60,000 nucleotides of DNA from Neocallimastix lanati (nom. inval.). Its lineage: Eukaryota > Neocallimastigomycota > Neocallimastigomycetes > Neocallimastigales > Neocallimastigaceae. Below are positions 19,415-32,250 of this stretch, one piece after another (the first letter of the stretch is position 1; every line of letters starts with the position of its first letter). The notes below the pieces were generated by a model. That model had not been told where the DNA came from, searched no databases, and was given only the letters and a program-made list of their open reading frames with translations. The DNA lies in the NCBI GenBank assembly GCA_016946835.1, contig JACVTC010000156.1, positions 1-60,000 on the forward strand, in the 5' to 3' direction. Both the position numbers and the translations under genes were made by a program.

Positions 19415-20264
19415 GTATGTATATATTTAATATTTAATATTTAATATTTAATATTTTTTTTTTGTGTGTAAATTTTGAAATTTAAATTTTGAAATGTAAA
19501 ATTTTTTTTTTATAAATTTGAAATCTAAATTTTGAAATGTAAATTTTTTTTTTGTACTAACTTATCATTATATATTTGTATATCTATATTATTATTTATT
19601 GTATATACCTCTGTCTATATTATATATTGTATATATATATATTTATATATTTATATTATATTATTGTATTTTATTGTAGTATGCTTGTCATTATATATAT
19701 TTTATTATGATCAATTCCTTAGTATTTATCGTATCATATTATATGTACAATTTTATTATGAATTTAATTATATTTAATTATTGTGAGTGAAAATTATTAT
19801 TTATTATATTTATATTCTTTAACATTGTGTGTTGTACCTGTATTAATACTACCTTATATATTATTGATTTTATATAAATATTATTCATTATACGTCGTTG
19901 TTTGTATTATTATATATTGCTCTTAATATTTTATATTATATATATTATTTTTTTTTGTATGATAATATTATCTTATACTTAACTTATGTTATTCTTATTA
20001 TATATTGTATATATGTTATTTCTTATGTGTATTACTATTTAATCATATATGATTTTACTATTCTTATTATATTTATATATTTTTTATTACATATATATTA
20101 CTATTTATGTTATATTTATGCTATATTATTATACTATTCCTATTATATTGTATATATGAAATTATGTTATATATATATATCTTTTATATCTGTGTTATTA
20201 CTGTGTTGTATATATTTATATATCTGTTTTTATTTTAAACTATTTTGTCATTATGTAATACTTA

Positions 20265-20308
<44 letters not shown>

Positions 20309-20340
20309 TATTATTATTATTATTTTTATTATTATAACTA
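19250..20340 (-). other. 3' untranslated tail of element C
   Basis: About 1.1 kb between the pol stop and the 3' hairpin, T-rich on the plus strand, with poly-T runs (19388-19412, 20270-20306) and TATAT-rich repeats. Open frames here are low-complexity Tyr/Leu/Ile strings and not genes. Confidence 0.65.
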
Positions 20341-23300
20341 TTACTTTTCATCTTCGTCACTATCTAAGTTTATTTCCGTGAAATAAGGAACAATATTTTT
20401 TACATGAATGTTTCTTTCCGCATTTTTTTCCAGAAATAGGATCTCGTACTGTGACCGTGTTCAATTCCTTTTTGACAATTTGCAGAGGTCCAGAAAAATA
20501 TGGATCCAACTTTCTTCTATTAAATACTTTAACAAGTACTAGATCTCCTGGTTTATAGGAACTCTTCATTCTTTTGATTTGTTTTCTTCTATCCTCCCAG
20601 AGTTTATTAGCAGTATCGATATTCTTAATAGCTTCTTTGATCCATTTGTCGTGGGTAATAAATTTGCGTAGCCAATATTCTTCTAATGTTTCTTGAGGAT
20701 TTTTCTTTTCAATATTAATAGTTAGTTCAAATGGTTGGAGATCTCTTCTACCGTACAGGAGTTCAAAGCTACTGAACTTAGTTACTTCGTTTTTACAAGT
20801 TCTGAGAGCCCAAAGAGCACTTGGTAATGTTTCATCCCAGCCCGTTATTGTTTCTCCCAATAATCGTAAGTATTTACTTATTTCCCTGTTTCTATTTTCT
20901 ACTTCACCATTTGAAGCTGGGTGATAAGTAGAGATATAATGAACATAAACGTCATGGAGGTCCAAGAAGGCCTTGGTTTTGTCTGCAATAAATTGTGGAC
21001 CATTATCTGTTGTTAGGATTTCCGGGATTCCATGTCTAGCGAATACTGATTTTAGGAATTTTATTTCTTCTTCCGATTCTGAAGATTTGAGTGCTTCAGC
21101 CTCTACCCATTTAGTAAGGTAATCTACTAATACTATAATAAATTTATTAGAATTTCTTGTGACAGGTAGCGGACCTATAAGATCCAACCCAACTCTTGAA
21201 AAAGGGTATCCAGGCTTCGTAGCTATGTCTTCGGTAAACTGGTTTAGCTGTTGAGGTCTATAAAGCTGACATCTATGACAACATTTAACGAAAAGGTAAG
21301 CATCTCTTTTCATATTTTTCCAATAATAATCACGTTTCAATCTATTATACGTTTTATAGGTGCCTTCATGGCCAATGTAGTGTGCTTCTCCTATCAATTT
21401 TATTTGTTCCTCTTTATTTTTAATAATTTTTCTCAGGTGATCTCCTTGTTTATAATATTCAATACCATCTATTAATATAATTTTCTTATTTATGAATCTT
21501 TCCATAAAATTATTTATATTATTATCATCATCAATATTAACATTTAAATTATTATTTTGAATTAAATATATAGTTTCTTTCTTTGATATATCTTCGACCT
21601 TGATTTTATCTTCTTTATCTTCTGCTTTTGTTGAGTTCTTTTCAATAGTGGTCATTCTGGATAGGGCGTATGCAATGACGTTCTTCTTCCCTTCCTGATA
21701 TAGGACTTTAACTTTCAAAATAGATAATTCAGTAATCCATTTGAGATGTCTACTACTCATTGGTTCTTTATTTGCGAAGATACTTACAAGAGGTTTGTGG
21801 TCAGTATACATTATAGTTATAAAGGAGTTACCAGTAATATAAGGTTTGAATTTCCTAACGCAATGATATACAGCTTTACCCTCAAGATCAGTAATACTAT
21901 AGTTCAATTCCGATGACGATAAAGTTCTACTCTCAAAGTAAATAGGAACTTCTATGGAGTCATCATTAAGTTGTAACAATACACCTCCAAGTCCGTCTTT
22001 AGATGCATCAGTACGTATAATGAAAGCCTTAGTAAAATCTGGCGGTGTTAATATTGGCGAAATTGTAAGCCTCCTTTTTAATTCAATAAATGCTTCTGTG
22101 CACGAGTTAGTCCAAATAAAGGGCACATCTTTTTTTAACAAGGCATATAGAGGGTTGGCAATATTGGCAAACTGGAAAATGAATTTTCTGTAATAACCTA
22201 CAACCCCAAGGAATGATTTGAGTGGTATTCTTTGGAGTATCCCAATTTAAAATGACTTTAATTTTGTCAGGAATAGGTGATATACCTCTAGTGGAAAGGA
22301 TATGACTTAGAAGTTTCACTTCCTCTTTGAAAAATTCGCATTTTTCAATGTTAATTTTTAATTCATTATTCTGAAGAATTTGAAAAACTTTGTTTAAATG
22401 AAGAATGTGTTCCTCTAAAGAGTTGGAAAAAATAATTAGATCGTCAATATACACAAACAAACATTCCCCAATTAAGTCGAAGAAAATCCGGTTCATTTCG
22501 CGTTGAAATGTAGCCGGTGCATTGCACAAACCAAATGGCATTACACAAAATTTGTAGTTGCCAAACATGGTTGTAAAAGTAGTTTTGTCTGTATCATCAG
22601 GGTGCATCGGGACTTGGTGATATCCTGAGAATAGGTCAATCGTGGATAAAAATTTTGCATTACTTCCAATGAATGTTAAAATATCGTCAATCAAAGGTAG
22701 GGAATAAGAATCCTTAATAGTTATATTATTTAAAGCTCTAAAGTCCACGCACATTCGCCAATCCCCATTTTTCTTTGGGACTAATACCACAGGAAAAGCC
22801 CACGATGAACCAGAAGGTATAATTAATTTATTTTTAATTAATTTTATTAAAATGCTTTTTAACGCTTTTGTTTGTGATTTAGATAATCTGTAGGATTTCA
22901 ATTTTATTGGAGAGGACCCTGGAATTAGTTCAATTTTGTGAGGAAATAATTTTGATTTTCCTAAATCATCCGTCTTGATTGCAATAACATTTATATATTT
23001 ATGGAATAAGTCTTTTATTTCAGTTTTTATTTTTACTGGAGCAGATGATATAATATTATTAATTAGATTTTCTTTAAAATTAATGTTTTCATCATTATTA
23101 TTAGTTTCTTGGTTTTTTGATATAGTAACTGTTAATAGAAGGGATTCTTCTTTTGGGAATTTATGTTCTTCATTAGGTTTTAAATCTTGGTGAGTACTAG
23201 TAGGACTGATATCATAAAATAAATCAGATAATTTAATATAATTATTATTTTCATCTATATAATATAAAACATCATCTACTAAATTAATATCAAATCTATT

Positions 23301-24632
23301 ATTTTTTAACGAGTCAACACCAATTAGAATATCAAAAATATCGTCTTTTTCAATTACTCTGAAATATTCATGAAAAGTCCTACTTCCAATAGAAATTTGT
23401 AAATAGTAAATATCACTATCCATAGAGGAGTTGGAATAAGCTTGAAATATTGTTTCCGAAATTCTACCAATCGAAGGTTTGTTAATTTTTAATTTGTTTA
23501 AAGCGGAACGTGTAATAACATTAACACTTGCGCATGTATCTAAAAATATTTCGCAATCCTTATTTTCTACCTTTCCACAAACTTTAATAATTTTATGTTT
23601 TGAAATAATTGTCATTACATTTGTTAATGTTTGTTTAGGAGTTAACCTTAAAGCTTTAAGAAATTCCGTTCTAAACTTAGGAAACAAATCTAATAGGTGA
23701 GCCAACTTGGTGATAACATCCGTGGAAGCTACTTCTTTAATTAGATCTTGTATACAATAATCATCGAAAGCATCCATGAGTTTTATGTGCCTTCCACTTG
23801 GTTTATTAGAAATATCCTCTTTTTCATTTTTGGTATTTAATTCATCAGCATTATTAATAATATCTTGTATTCTTTCTACATTGTTTTTCTTTTTTACAGT
23901 ACTAATATTTTTTCCTGTTATAAAGGATGGTTTCAAATATGTTAATCTCTCTGTTTCGGAACTAACAGGGTTGTGGTTGGTTTGTTCTTCTCCATTATCT
24001 TTCTCAAGTGCTGTTGACTGTTTATGGTTAATGGATGATTCATCTTCTTGTTCTACTATCATTGATGCATTTTCATTCTCCTTATCAGTATTAATAGTAT
24101 TATTATTATTTTTATTAATATTATTGATATTATTCACGTTATTATAATTATTCATTTTAGTATTATTCATATTATTATTATTATTATTATTATTATTCAT
24201 ATTAGTATTATTATTCATATTATTATTATTAGATAATGATGAATTATGACTCATAGCTGCGGTACGAATAGGGATAGGGTCGTTTTTTAAGTCGTCAATT
24301 TGCTTGGCTTTATCGTAAGGCTTAGTTTTATGTAATTTAGATTTAGATTTTCTTGTTGCTACAGCCAAGATTTCTTGTGAGTCATTTGCGGTCTGTTGAA
24401 AATTTTTATTACCATAAAAGGAATTGTTTTTAGATTGGTTCTCTTGATAAGTATTGCTATTTATTTGATTACTATAATAAGAATTGCCGTATTTAGAATT
24501 ATTGTTTGAACTCGCTTTATTAATATTTTGATCACTATGTGTTTCATCATTTACTGTCGTCATTATATAATTTGAAGAAATATTATTGGTTTGTTTATTG
24601 GGAGTTGCCCGTCTCCCATTTATAAGTTTAAA
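20341..24632 (-). pseudogene. pol: Pol of element C, two frameshifts
   Basis: Read in the -1 frame from the slippery site (24632-24626), with ATG at 24563. Part 1 (24563-22107) has an Asn-rich linker, protease motif FLDTCASVN and RT with a YIDD box. Part 2 (22141 to 20341) has RNase H (RTDAS, TDHKP), integrase (HHCC; LDLIGPLP, TTDNGPQF, ASNGEVENRN) and a SGPLQIVKK module. A frameshift near 22218 breaks the SFLGVVGYYRKF region after the RT. A second, in an A7 run near 20424-20430, scrambles the last residues; the other frame runs on to a stop at 20341. ADALSR is altered to AYALSR. Confidence 0.85.
24599..24632 (-). promoter_or_regulatory. Probable -1 frameshift signal, element C
   Basis: Minus strand TTTAAAC (24632-24626), 7-nt spacer containing the gag stop (24622-24620), stem TGGGAG/CTCCCA (24618-24613 with 24604-24599) and 8-nt loop. 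Geometry is identical to A and B although loop bases differ. Confidence 0.85.
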
Positions 24633-25886
24633 GGTAGTTTAATAATGCCCTTTGCTTCCATTTCGGCTAATTGTTGAAACGTATACGGACAATCCGCAGC
24701 TTTATGATCACTAAGGGTACAACGATAACATTATATTCTTTTTTTATCAGTAGTTATATTTACATAATTATTATTAACATTTTTATTATTAGAAGGTTTG
24801 CCACTAGTAGCTTCATTTGTTTTATTGATATTAATCAAATTACTAGGATCGTTATTAAAAATTAAATTAGATGATTGATTATTTCTACTTGGTTGGAGGT
24901 AGTTATTCATCATATTATTATTATTAATCATGTAATTGTTTTTATTGTAATTACCATTATTACGATGAAGATTTTCAGGTATGTGGACACTTTGATTAAC
25001 ATTAGCATGATTAATATTCATTAGTCTGTTCCTATCATTGTTTATTCTATTATAACCTGAATCCTTAAAATTCCTAGTATCATTTTGATAGTTTAGTGAG
25101 TTGGTTTTTAAGTTGTTAATTTGAAAATTAGGATAGGAATTCATATTATTGTAATTATTATTCCATTGATTATTTGTAAACATTTTGTTATTTCTTCTCG
25201 GTGGTCTAAAGCTATTAGGATTGATATAATTTCCTTGCTGACCATTATGAAATTCACCATAAAATGGATGTTGGACTAGTGGATTTCCATTCATACTACT
25301 TTGGGTGATCATGACAGAAGGACCAATGTTACTATTCAGGTTTGTTTGTCTCGTATTAGTAAAAATTTCTCTTTCTGCTTCTTCGGCAACTTCTGCAATT
25401 TTGAAGGCCTCATTTAAAGATTCGCATTCGGCCACTATAACTCTAGAACATGGGAAGACACGTATAGCTATTGAATTTGTATAATCCTTAACAGTGAGTA
25501 GTCTTCTATATTCAGCATTTAATTTTTTATACAATTTTTTTATAGCGATAATTAAATTTCTTTATGGATTCGTCATTATTAATTCTTAAAGATTTCAGAA
25601 CAGAACACTTGTCACTTTCAGTAATGTGTAAATGATCCTCAATAGCAGCCTGTATTTCTTTAAAATTAGGATATTTAATTTCTTTGCCTTCTTTAATTTT
25701 TAAAGAATTTATGGCGCCTTTGATATCCTCTTCTACGGCTTCTTTTGCCCATGTAAATACTCTTCTTGGTTCCACTATATCATATAATTCCATAGTTTTT
25801 GAAAAGTCACCGATCCAACTCTCTACATCCTTTCCATAATCAGAAAGATGTGGTAATACTTTTAATAATTTAGCAGCATCAAACAT
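24620..25886 (-). pseudogene. gag: Gag of element C, frameshift and stop
   Basis: Starts at ATG 25886 with MFDAAKLLKVLP, homologous to the element 2 and B gags. An extra A in a run at about 25535-25541 shifts the frame after YRYKK. The next segment (25534-24731) continues with KLNAEYRRLLTVKDY and an Asn-rich region. A TAA at 24733-24731 then stops translation just before the CCHC knuckle (CYRCTLSDHKAADC). Beyond it the frame reaches the slippery site and the original stop at 24620. The homopolymer indel could be an assembly error; the TAA looks like a true mutation. Confidence 0.85.
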
Positions 25887-26080
25887 TTTTTTTTTTTTTT
25901 TTTTTTTTTTAATTTTAATATGTATATTATATATAAATATATGTTATCTCAGTAAAAAAAAAATAAGGAAAAAAAATAATAAGAAAAATTAAAATATGTT
26001 TAAACAAAATAAAATAAATCAGTGTTATTATTATTGATTTAGATTTCTTCTATTATTTTCATACTATTTTATCTTGCTCC
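25887..26080 (-). other. Short leader of element C
   Basis: About 190 nt between PBS and gag, AT-rich, with a T22 tract (25888-25909) just before the gag ATG. Far shorter than the leaders of A and E. Confidence 0.6.
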
Positions 26081-26097
26081 CCCCACGTTGGGCGCCA
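26081..26097 (-). other. Primer-binding site of element C, tRNA-Lys type
   Basis: Minus strand TGGCGCCCAACGTGGGG, 5 nt after the 5' LTR. Its complement CCCCACGTTGGGCGCCA is the 3' end of eukaryotic tRNA-Lys(CUU), recalled from known tRNAs. This differs from the sites of A, E, B and element 2. Confidence 0.88.
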
Positions 26098-26102
26098 AAA
26101 TT

Positions 26103-26701
26103 TGATACGATATTATTAAAAGTATCAGTGTTCGGTTGAGCAAGTTGTTTAATTATAAAATAATATATTCTAACAGAAGAATATAATAATAAACACACAC
26201 TAATAAAATATATAGTAAACAATAATAATTCTTTTGTCGTATTTTAATTTTATTATTTTATTTTATATTTAAATATTAATCAATATATTTTATTATTTTA
26301 GTTATATTAATACATATTAAATTCTACTAAATTTTATATTAGTTAATTCCTCTGAATAACTAATTATTTTCTTTATAACTATAATTATAATAATATTAAG
26401 TTTTCTCTCCTTAATATTAACGTTTTAGTTAGCTCTCTAACTTCCTTCTTAATTTATTATTTATTTTCTTCATTTTATATTTCATTATTTCTCTTAACTC
26501 TATTCTATTGGTTAGTTTATCTTATTTAATTTTATTAATACTTATTAATTGTACAAACTCATTTATTTACATGTATTAAATTATTTATCTATTATTTAAA
26601 TTATTTTTATAGTTATTTCTATATTATTTGTATTAAATTATTTATCTATTATTTAAATTATTTTTATAGTTATTTCTATATTATTTGTAAGTGTCGTATC
26701 A
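26103..26701 (-). repeat. 5' LTR of element C
   Basis: 599 bp, same ends as the copy at 18612. Visible differences include C for T in the TCTTTTGTCG stretch and G for T in TTAACGTTTTAG. Confidence 0.95.
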
Positions 26702-26705
26702 CAAG

Positions 26706-27386
26706 TGGTGCAGGTACACAATAAACTTCAAAAAAAAATGAAAATAATATATTAGTTAATAATTTAATTTCAATTTCCAGTTTTTTTTATTTTTTTAACT
26801 CCTGATTTTTTATTAAGTATTTTCTTTTTCTTTTATACTTTTTTACTACATGAATTTTTATAATAATTTAAATTATTTTAATTCTTATTAGTATAATTAT
26901 TACATGTGATTTTAAATAATATTTTTTAAGAGTTATTTTAATAATAAAAATATTAATACTAATATAATTAATATTATCTTTAATGACAAATATTATTAAT
27001 GATAAAATTAAAAAATTTAACAATAAAATTATTGGTAATATTTTTGATAATATAATTCTTGAAACAATTTAATATTAATAATAATTAAATATAATAATAA
27101 AACAATTTAATTAATATAAGATAATAATTATTTAATAATTAGTCATTAATCATTTTAATTAAATAAATAATTTTTTAATAATTAGTCATTAATCAATTTA
27201 ATTAAATAATAATTTTTTAATAATTAGTCATTAATCAATTTAATTTGATAATTTATATAATTATTTTAAATTAAGAATAAAATTTTGGAATTATAAAAAT
27301 AGTTTAAAATATTTAATACATAAAGTTATTAAACTTAATTATAATTTCCAATAGTATAATACGAATTATTAGTTAGTTCCGTATCA
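26706..27386 (-). repeat. 3' LTR of element D
   Basis: Plus-strand ends TGGTGCAGGTAC and GTTCCGTATCA. Identified by position after the pol stop, hairpin and G-rich primer, and by TG...CA ends; no second copy exists to confirm it. It contains three direct copies of TTTAATAATTAGTCATTAAT (27131-27240). Confidence 0.72.
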
Positions 27387-27406
27387 TGACGCCCTTTCTT
27401 TATTTA

Positions 27407-27424
27407 GACTTCGTCCCTGAAGTC
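27407..27424 (-). promoter_or_regulatory. Conserved 3' hairpin of element D
   Basis: Minus strand GACTTCAGGGACGAAGTC, one loop base shorter than the other three copies, 20 nt from the LTR. It overlaps the end of pol. Confidence 0.75.
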
Positions 27425-28646
27425 TCTAATTCACATAATTTATAAGGAACTATATTTTTTAGATGTACATTCCTATCAGAAATTTCGCCGGTAATAGGAT
27501 CTGCGAGAGTAACTGTATTAAATTCCTTTTTGATGATTTTCAGTGGGCCTACGAAATAAGGATCTAATTTTCTTCTGTTTATTAATCGTATTAATACTAG
27601 GTCTCCTGGATTGTAGTTGGCTTTCATTCTTTTCATCTGGTTCCTTCTGTCTTCCCAAATTTTGTTGGCTGTAGTGATATTATTAATTGCTTCATGAATC
27701 CATTGGTAATGTTTAGCAAATTTTCTTATAAGGTATTCCGTAATACTTTCACCTTTTTCTTTTTTATCCAGATTTAAAGATAGCTCGAAGGGTTGTAAGT
27801 CACGACGGCCGTAGAGTAATTCAAAGCTCGAAAATTTTGTTACTTCGTTTTTGCAGGTACGGAGAGCCCACAAAGCACTTGGTAGAATTAAATCCCAATT
27901 TTCTATATTTTTATTACATAATATTCTTAGATATTTTCCTATTTCTTTATTTCTGTTTTCTACCATACCATTAGATTCAGGATGATAGACAGAAACAAAG
28001 TGCACATAAATACCATATAAATCTAGGAAAGCTTTAGTTTTGTCGGACTTGAACTGGGGACCGTTATCAGTTATTAATATTTCGGGAACTCCATGTCTTG
28101 AGAAAACTCTTGTTAAGAAGCCTATTATATCATCAGATTCAATCTTGACAGTGGGTTCAGCTTCAACCCACTTTGTTAAATAATCGACTAATACTAGGAT
28201 ATACTGATTTCCATTTTTTGTTTGTGATAAAGGGCCTACTATATCCAGTCCTACCTGGGTAAAAGGTAATCCCGGCTTTGTTGGGATGTGTTCGGTGTTT
28301 GAATTGAAAGTTTGTGGTTTGAACAGTTGACAGTGTTTACACGTATTGACTATGTATTTTACATCCAAGACCATGTTATTCCAATAGTAATCACGTTTGA
28401 GCCTGTTATACGTTTTGAAGATTCCCTCATGGCCTATCCTATGGGCTTCTAATAATAGTTTAATTTTTTCTTTATCTTCTTTAATTACTTTTCTGAATGT
28501 GCCTCCATCTATAAAATATTCTTCATTGTTTATTCTTGAAAATTTTTCTTCAAACTTCTTTAATAACGAATTTTTTCCTGTATTAATTTCTTCTAAATAG
28601 GTAGCTATTACTTCCGATGGTTTTGATCTAAGTCGAGATAACGCAT

Positions 28647-29418
28647 TGTAAAGATATTATTAATATCTTTAAATAATTTTAATTAAATTTAATCATAAAT
28701 TTAAGTAAAATTAAAATAAATTTATTTGAAATCACGTGTATAAAATTATTGAAAATATTTTTAACATAATTTCGATTTTTTTCCCAATCATACTAATAAA
28801 TTAAAAATTTCTCTTGTGAAACTAGTATTTGAAAATCATTTCTTTTTATGTAATTTAATTTAAATAATAAGAGTTAAGGTTTTTCACAAGATAAATTAAC
28901 AACATGAAACTATGCAATTAGTCATGTTGAAACTTACGGCATTTTATGCTAAATTTATATTAAATAATTATGACAACTTTTATATTATTTTTAAATAGAA
29001 AATATATAATAAATTTACTAATAATATTTAAATAATAAATAAATAATAAATGAACTCAATTAGAATTGATTATATTTATTTTAGTTATTAATTATAATTC
29101 TCTTTATTTAGTAATAGTTAATTATTTATTATTAGTTTAGGTTAGTATTGTTTTTAAATAAATAGCTAGATAATATAATTCAATAGGAATTATATATTAT
29201 AAATGTAATAAGATAAAAATATAAATAGTTATCAAATTTCATGTATTTTAATCGATGTAATTGTTATTAACGATTTCTTGTTAATAACACTTTAAAATAA
29301 ATAAAGATTTTAATATTTAAAAAATTAATAAAACTTGTTCTTTAAAACTATTATTTTGTGTTTTAGTGTTATTATTGAAGTGTTGATTTATAATCTATTT
29401 TTTTATCAAAACTTTATA
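28647..29418. repeat. Solo LTR inserted in D pol, target duplication CGCAT
   Basis: 772 bp with ends TGTAAAGATATT and CTTTATA, flanked by CGCAT at 28642-28646 and 29419-29423. The 5-bp duplication and TGTAAAG end match the F-type LTR at 11951. A TATAAATAG motif near 29219 and TTTGTGTTTTAGTG near its right end fit an LTR. No ORF. Confidence 0.85.
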
Positions 29419-31700
29419 CGCATCCGCTAATACATTACGTTTTCCTGGTTCGTAAATGACTTTAACTTTTAACATAGAGAACATAATTACCCATCTTGAC
29501 TGTCTGGCATTTAAGGTTTCTTTACTTTTGAATATACTTATTAATGGTTTGTGATCTGTGAACAACAATATTTCGAATTTACTTCCCGAAATATAGGATT
29601 TAAATTTTTTAACACAAAAAGCGGCGGCAGCTCCTTCTAAATCTGTAATCCCATAGTTTACTTCAGCTGGTTTCAAAGTTCTGCTCATATAATGTATTGG
29701 TTTTTCGATATTATTTTCATCTTTTTGTATCAGGACTCCACCTATTCCATCTTTTGAGGCATCTGTCCTGATTATAAATTGTTTGTCGAAATCAGGCATT
29801 GATAAAATAGGGGCTGTGATTAATCTTCGTTTAAGTTCTTCAAAGCTCTCTTGTTGAACAGCTTCCCAAGAGAATTTTACATTCTTTTTAAGTAGTTTAA
29901 ATAGAGGTTTGGCAATTGTTGCAAAGTTGTATATAAACTTCCTATAATAACCTACTGCTCCAAGAAATGATTGTAATTGCGTGATGTTGGTAGGAGGTAA
30001 CCATTCACGTATAATCTCAATTTTTTTATTAATTGGTGATATTCCTTCAATTGATACTGTGTGGCCTAATAATTCAACTGATTCCTTGAAAAAATCACAT
30101 TTGTCGAGATTGATTTTTAATCCATTATCCTTTAGGATATCAAATACTTTCTTCAAATCTTCTATGTGTTGTTCAAAAGTTGGAGAGAATATGATTAAAT
30201 CATCGATATATATAAACATACACTTCCCAATGAGCGGAAAAAATATCCTGTTCATCTCTCTCTGGAAGGTTCCTGGGGTATTGCATAAACCAAACGGCAT
30301 TACCCGGAATTGGTAATTACCGTACATTGTTGTAAAACTTGTTTTGGGAATGTCTTCATGGAACATTGGAATTTGATAAAAGCCGGAGAATAAATCTATT
30401 GTTGAAAATACTTTAACTTTCTTTCCGATCGAGAAAAGTATATCATCTATTAGTGGCAGAGAATAAGCGTCTTTAATAGTAACGTTGTTGAGCTTCCGAA
30501 AATCTATACACATTCTCCATTTATTATTCTTCTTCCTTACAAGAATAACTGGAGAAGACCATGGTGAACTGGATGGTTCAATTAAATGGTTGTTCAGTAA
30601 TTTAATTAGCTCTTCCTTCAGGGCGTCTGCTTGTACTTTAGATAATCGATAAGCTTTTTGTTTGATTGGAATCGTATTTTCTTCTAAACTGATATGGTGC
30701 GGTAATAACTTTGTTGAACCTAATTCATCTATTTTTATTGCTAAGATTTCAATATTATCTTTTAATAGTTCCTTGAATCGGCCTCTAACTACTTCTATTG
30801 TATTTTTTATAATTTGTTCAATTCTTGTCTTCTTTTCTTCAATGATTGTATTTTCTTCTTTGTCTTTTTTATTTTCCTTAATCGTAATTGCATTCTGTAT
30901 TTCTGCTGATTCTTTGTTTATGAAACAAAATAACATGGAGTCTGGATTATCTTGCATTTCAGTTTCTTCAATTTTTACTTCTTCATCTATTTCTTTTTCT
31001 TCTTCATCTATTTCTTTTTCTTCTTCATCTATTTCTAAAGCTGAGATTGTTGTAAATGTACCATCTTTCTTCATTTTACATAGACTATTACGAATAGGAT
31101 TAATGAATAAATTATTATCCTTTAAGGTCCTAAAACCTATCAAGATATCAAACAGATCCTGATCATGTTCTATTACTCTAAATACGTCTTGAATAATGAA
31201 ATCGTTGAATTCAACTGTTAAATGATATAATTCAGAGGATATGTGGGTCTTCGAAGTTACCTGTATAATATTGTTAGTTGTATAACCAAATGGTTTTATA
31301 TTTTTCAACTTGCCTAAAATCTTACTAGTTATTATGTTGATGCTTGCACATGTATCTAAAAAGGCGAATCCATCTTCTCCGTTAATTTTACATTTAGTGG
31401 TAGCTATATCCTTCCTTGAGACAGTAGATAATACCATTTCTTCCATTTTTCCGTTATGAGGTGTTTCTTTTAGCTTTAACAATTTATTAAGTTGAGCCCG
31501 TAATTTTGGACTTATATCCAACAATTGAGCCAGAGTTATATTAGCTGTGGTAGATGTTAAATCAGTTACAAGATCGTACTTTGCTTGGTTTTCCATTAGA
31601 ATAATGTGCTTCTCCTTTTTGTTATTTGGATTCTCTTCATTATTATTTTCGATTCTCATTTCTTCTTTATTTTTATCATTTTTTAATCTTTCGCATTTAT

Positions 31701-32245
31701 TCTTCTTGTAACGGAGGTGCTTCTATTGTAACGGCGGGACGTGGTATAGAAACACAGAAAGGAGAAAACTCAATAGGTTTACACTATCTGTATAAATAAT
31801 TCGTTTTATTAGAAATATTTTTTATTAATTATAAAATTTAAAATAATTATTAATATTAATCAACAAGGTAATATTTCGAATTACTTATACGTTAATTATT
31901 ATTAATAAAAGCACGAAGAAAAATATTTTCATTCGTGAAGTTCGCACTATTTATACTTTTAACGGAAAAACAGTTTTAACATGTAAAAATAATTTTAAAG
32001 AAATATTTAGAAATATGTTTGTAATAATTAATAATGTAAAGTTTCTAGAATATAGATTTTAATTGATGAAAATGAATCTTATCAAAAAAGAATAAAATAA
32101 TTTATATAATAAGAATTTCTAAATTCATTTCGGTTGAATTACGAACCGAAAGAGTCTTTAACTTTCTATAATTTTATACAGAAAGAATATTCAAGAAGAT
32201 ATTATTAATAATTAATAAAATAATTAATAAAATAATTATTAATGC
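31701..32245. other. AT-rich stretch without a recognised gene
   Basis: TTGTAACGG occurs twice within about 30 bp (31706 and 31739 region), followed by a GC-richer patch (GGCGGGACGTGGTATAG). A perfect 8-bp inverted repeat TTTCGGTT/AACCGAAA lies near 32127-32151. It may hold an LTR whose ends I could not define. Confidence 0.5.
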
Positions 32246-32250
32246 AAAAA

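Larger units (their letters stand above)
18612..26701 (-). mobile_element. Element C: full-length but broken Ty3/gypsy element
   Basis: Direct 599-bp LTRs (18612-19210 and 26103-26701) in minus orientation, flanked by CAAG at 18608-18611 and 26702-26705. The LTRs differ at about four positions by eye. Internal order on the minus strand is PBS (tRNA-Lys type), gag, -1 pol, a 1.1-kb T-rich tail, the conserved hairpin and a G-rich primer. Gag carries a frameshift and a stop, and pol carries two frameshifts, so it cannot be autonomous as written. Confidence 0.94.
27400..31659 (-). pseudogene. pol: Pol of element D, split by an LTR insertion
   Basis: The first part (31659-29419) has protease motif FLDTCASIN, an acidic linker with three IDEEEKE-type repeats, RT with a YIDD box, and RNase H up to NVLADA. 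The second part (28646-27400) resumes with LSRLRS and carries integrase (HRIGHEG..., CKHCQ, LDIVGPL, ITDNGPQF, ESNGMVENRN) and a VGPLKIIKK module; its frame is open upstream of the first ATG to the insertion. The break lies inside the ADALSR motif. Both parts are otherwise open. ATG 31659 is probably internal, since the frame stays open further upstream before meeting unrelated DNA. Confidence 0.9.
26706..31700 (-). mobile_element. Element D: 5'-truncated Ty3/gypsy element with an inserted solo LTR
   Basis: The 3' LTR, conserved hairpin and a long pol are present on the minus strand. Gag, PBS and 5' LTR are missing; no copy of the LTR start (TGGTGCAGG) was found to the right. It abuts element C across CAAG (26702-26705). 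Pol is split at 28647-29418 by an unrelated LTR. The right boundary near 31.7 kb is approximate. Confidence 0.8.

Noticed and set aside
19532-20269. Two plus-strand open frames in the C tail
   Set aside because: Tyr/Ile/Leu strings from TATAT-rich DNA in the 3' untranslated region of a minus-strand element.
31701-32245. A 5' LTR for element D
   Set aside because: No sequence matching the D 3' LTR (TGGTGCAGG...GTTCCGTATCA) was found here or elsewhere to the right.
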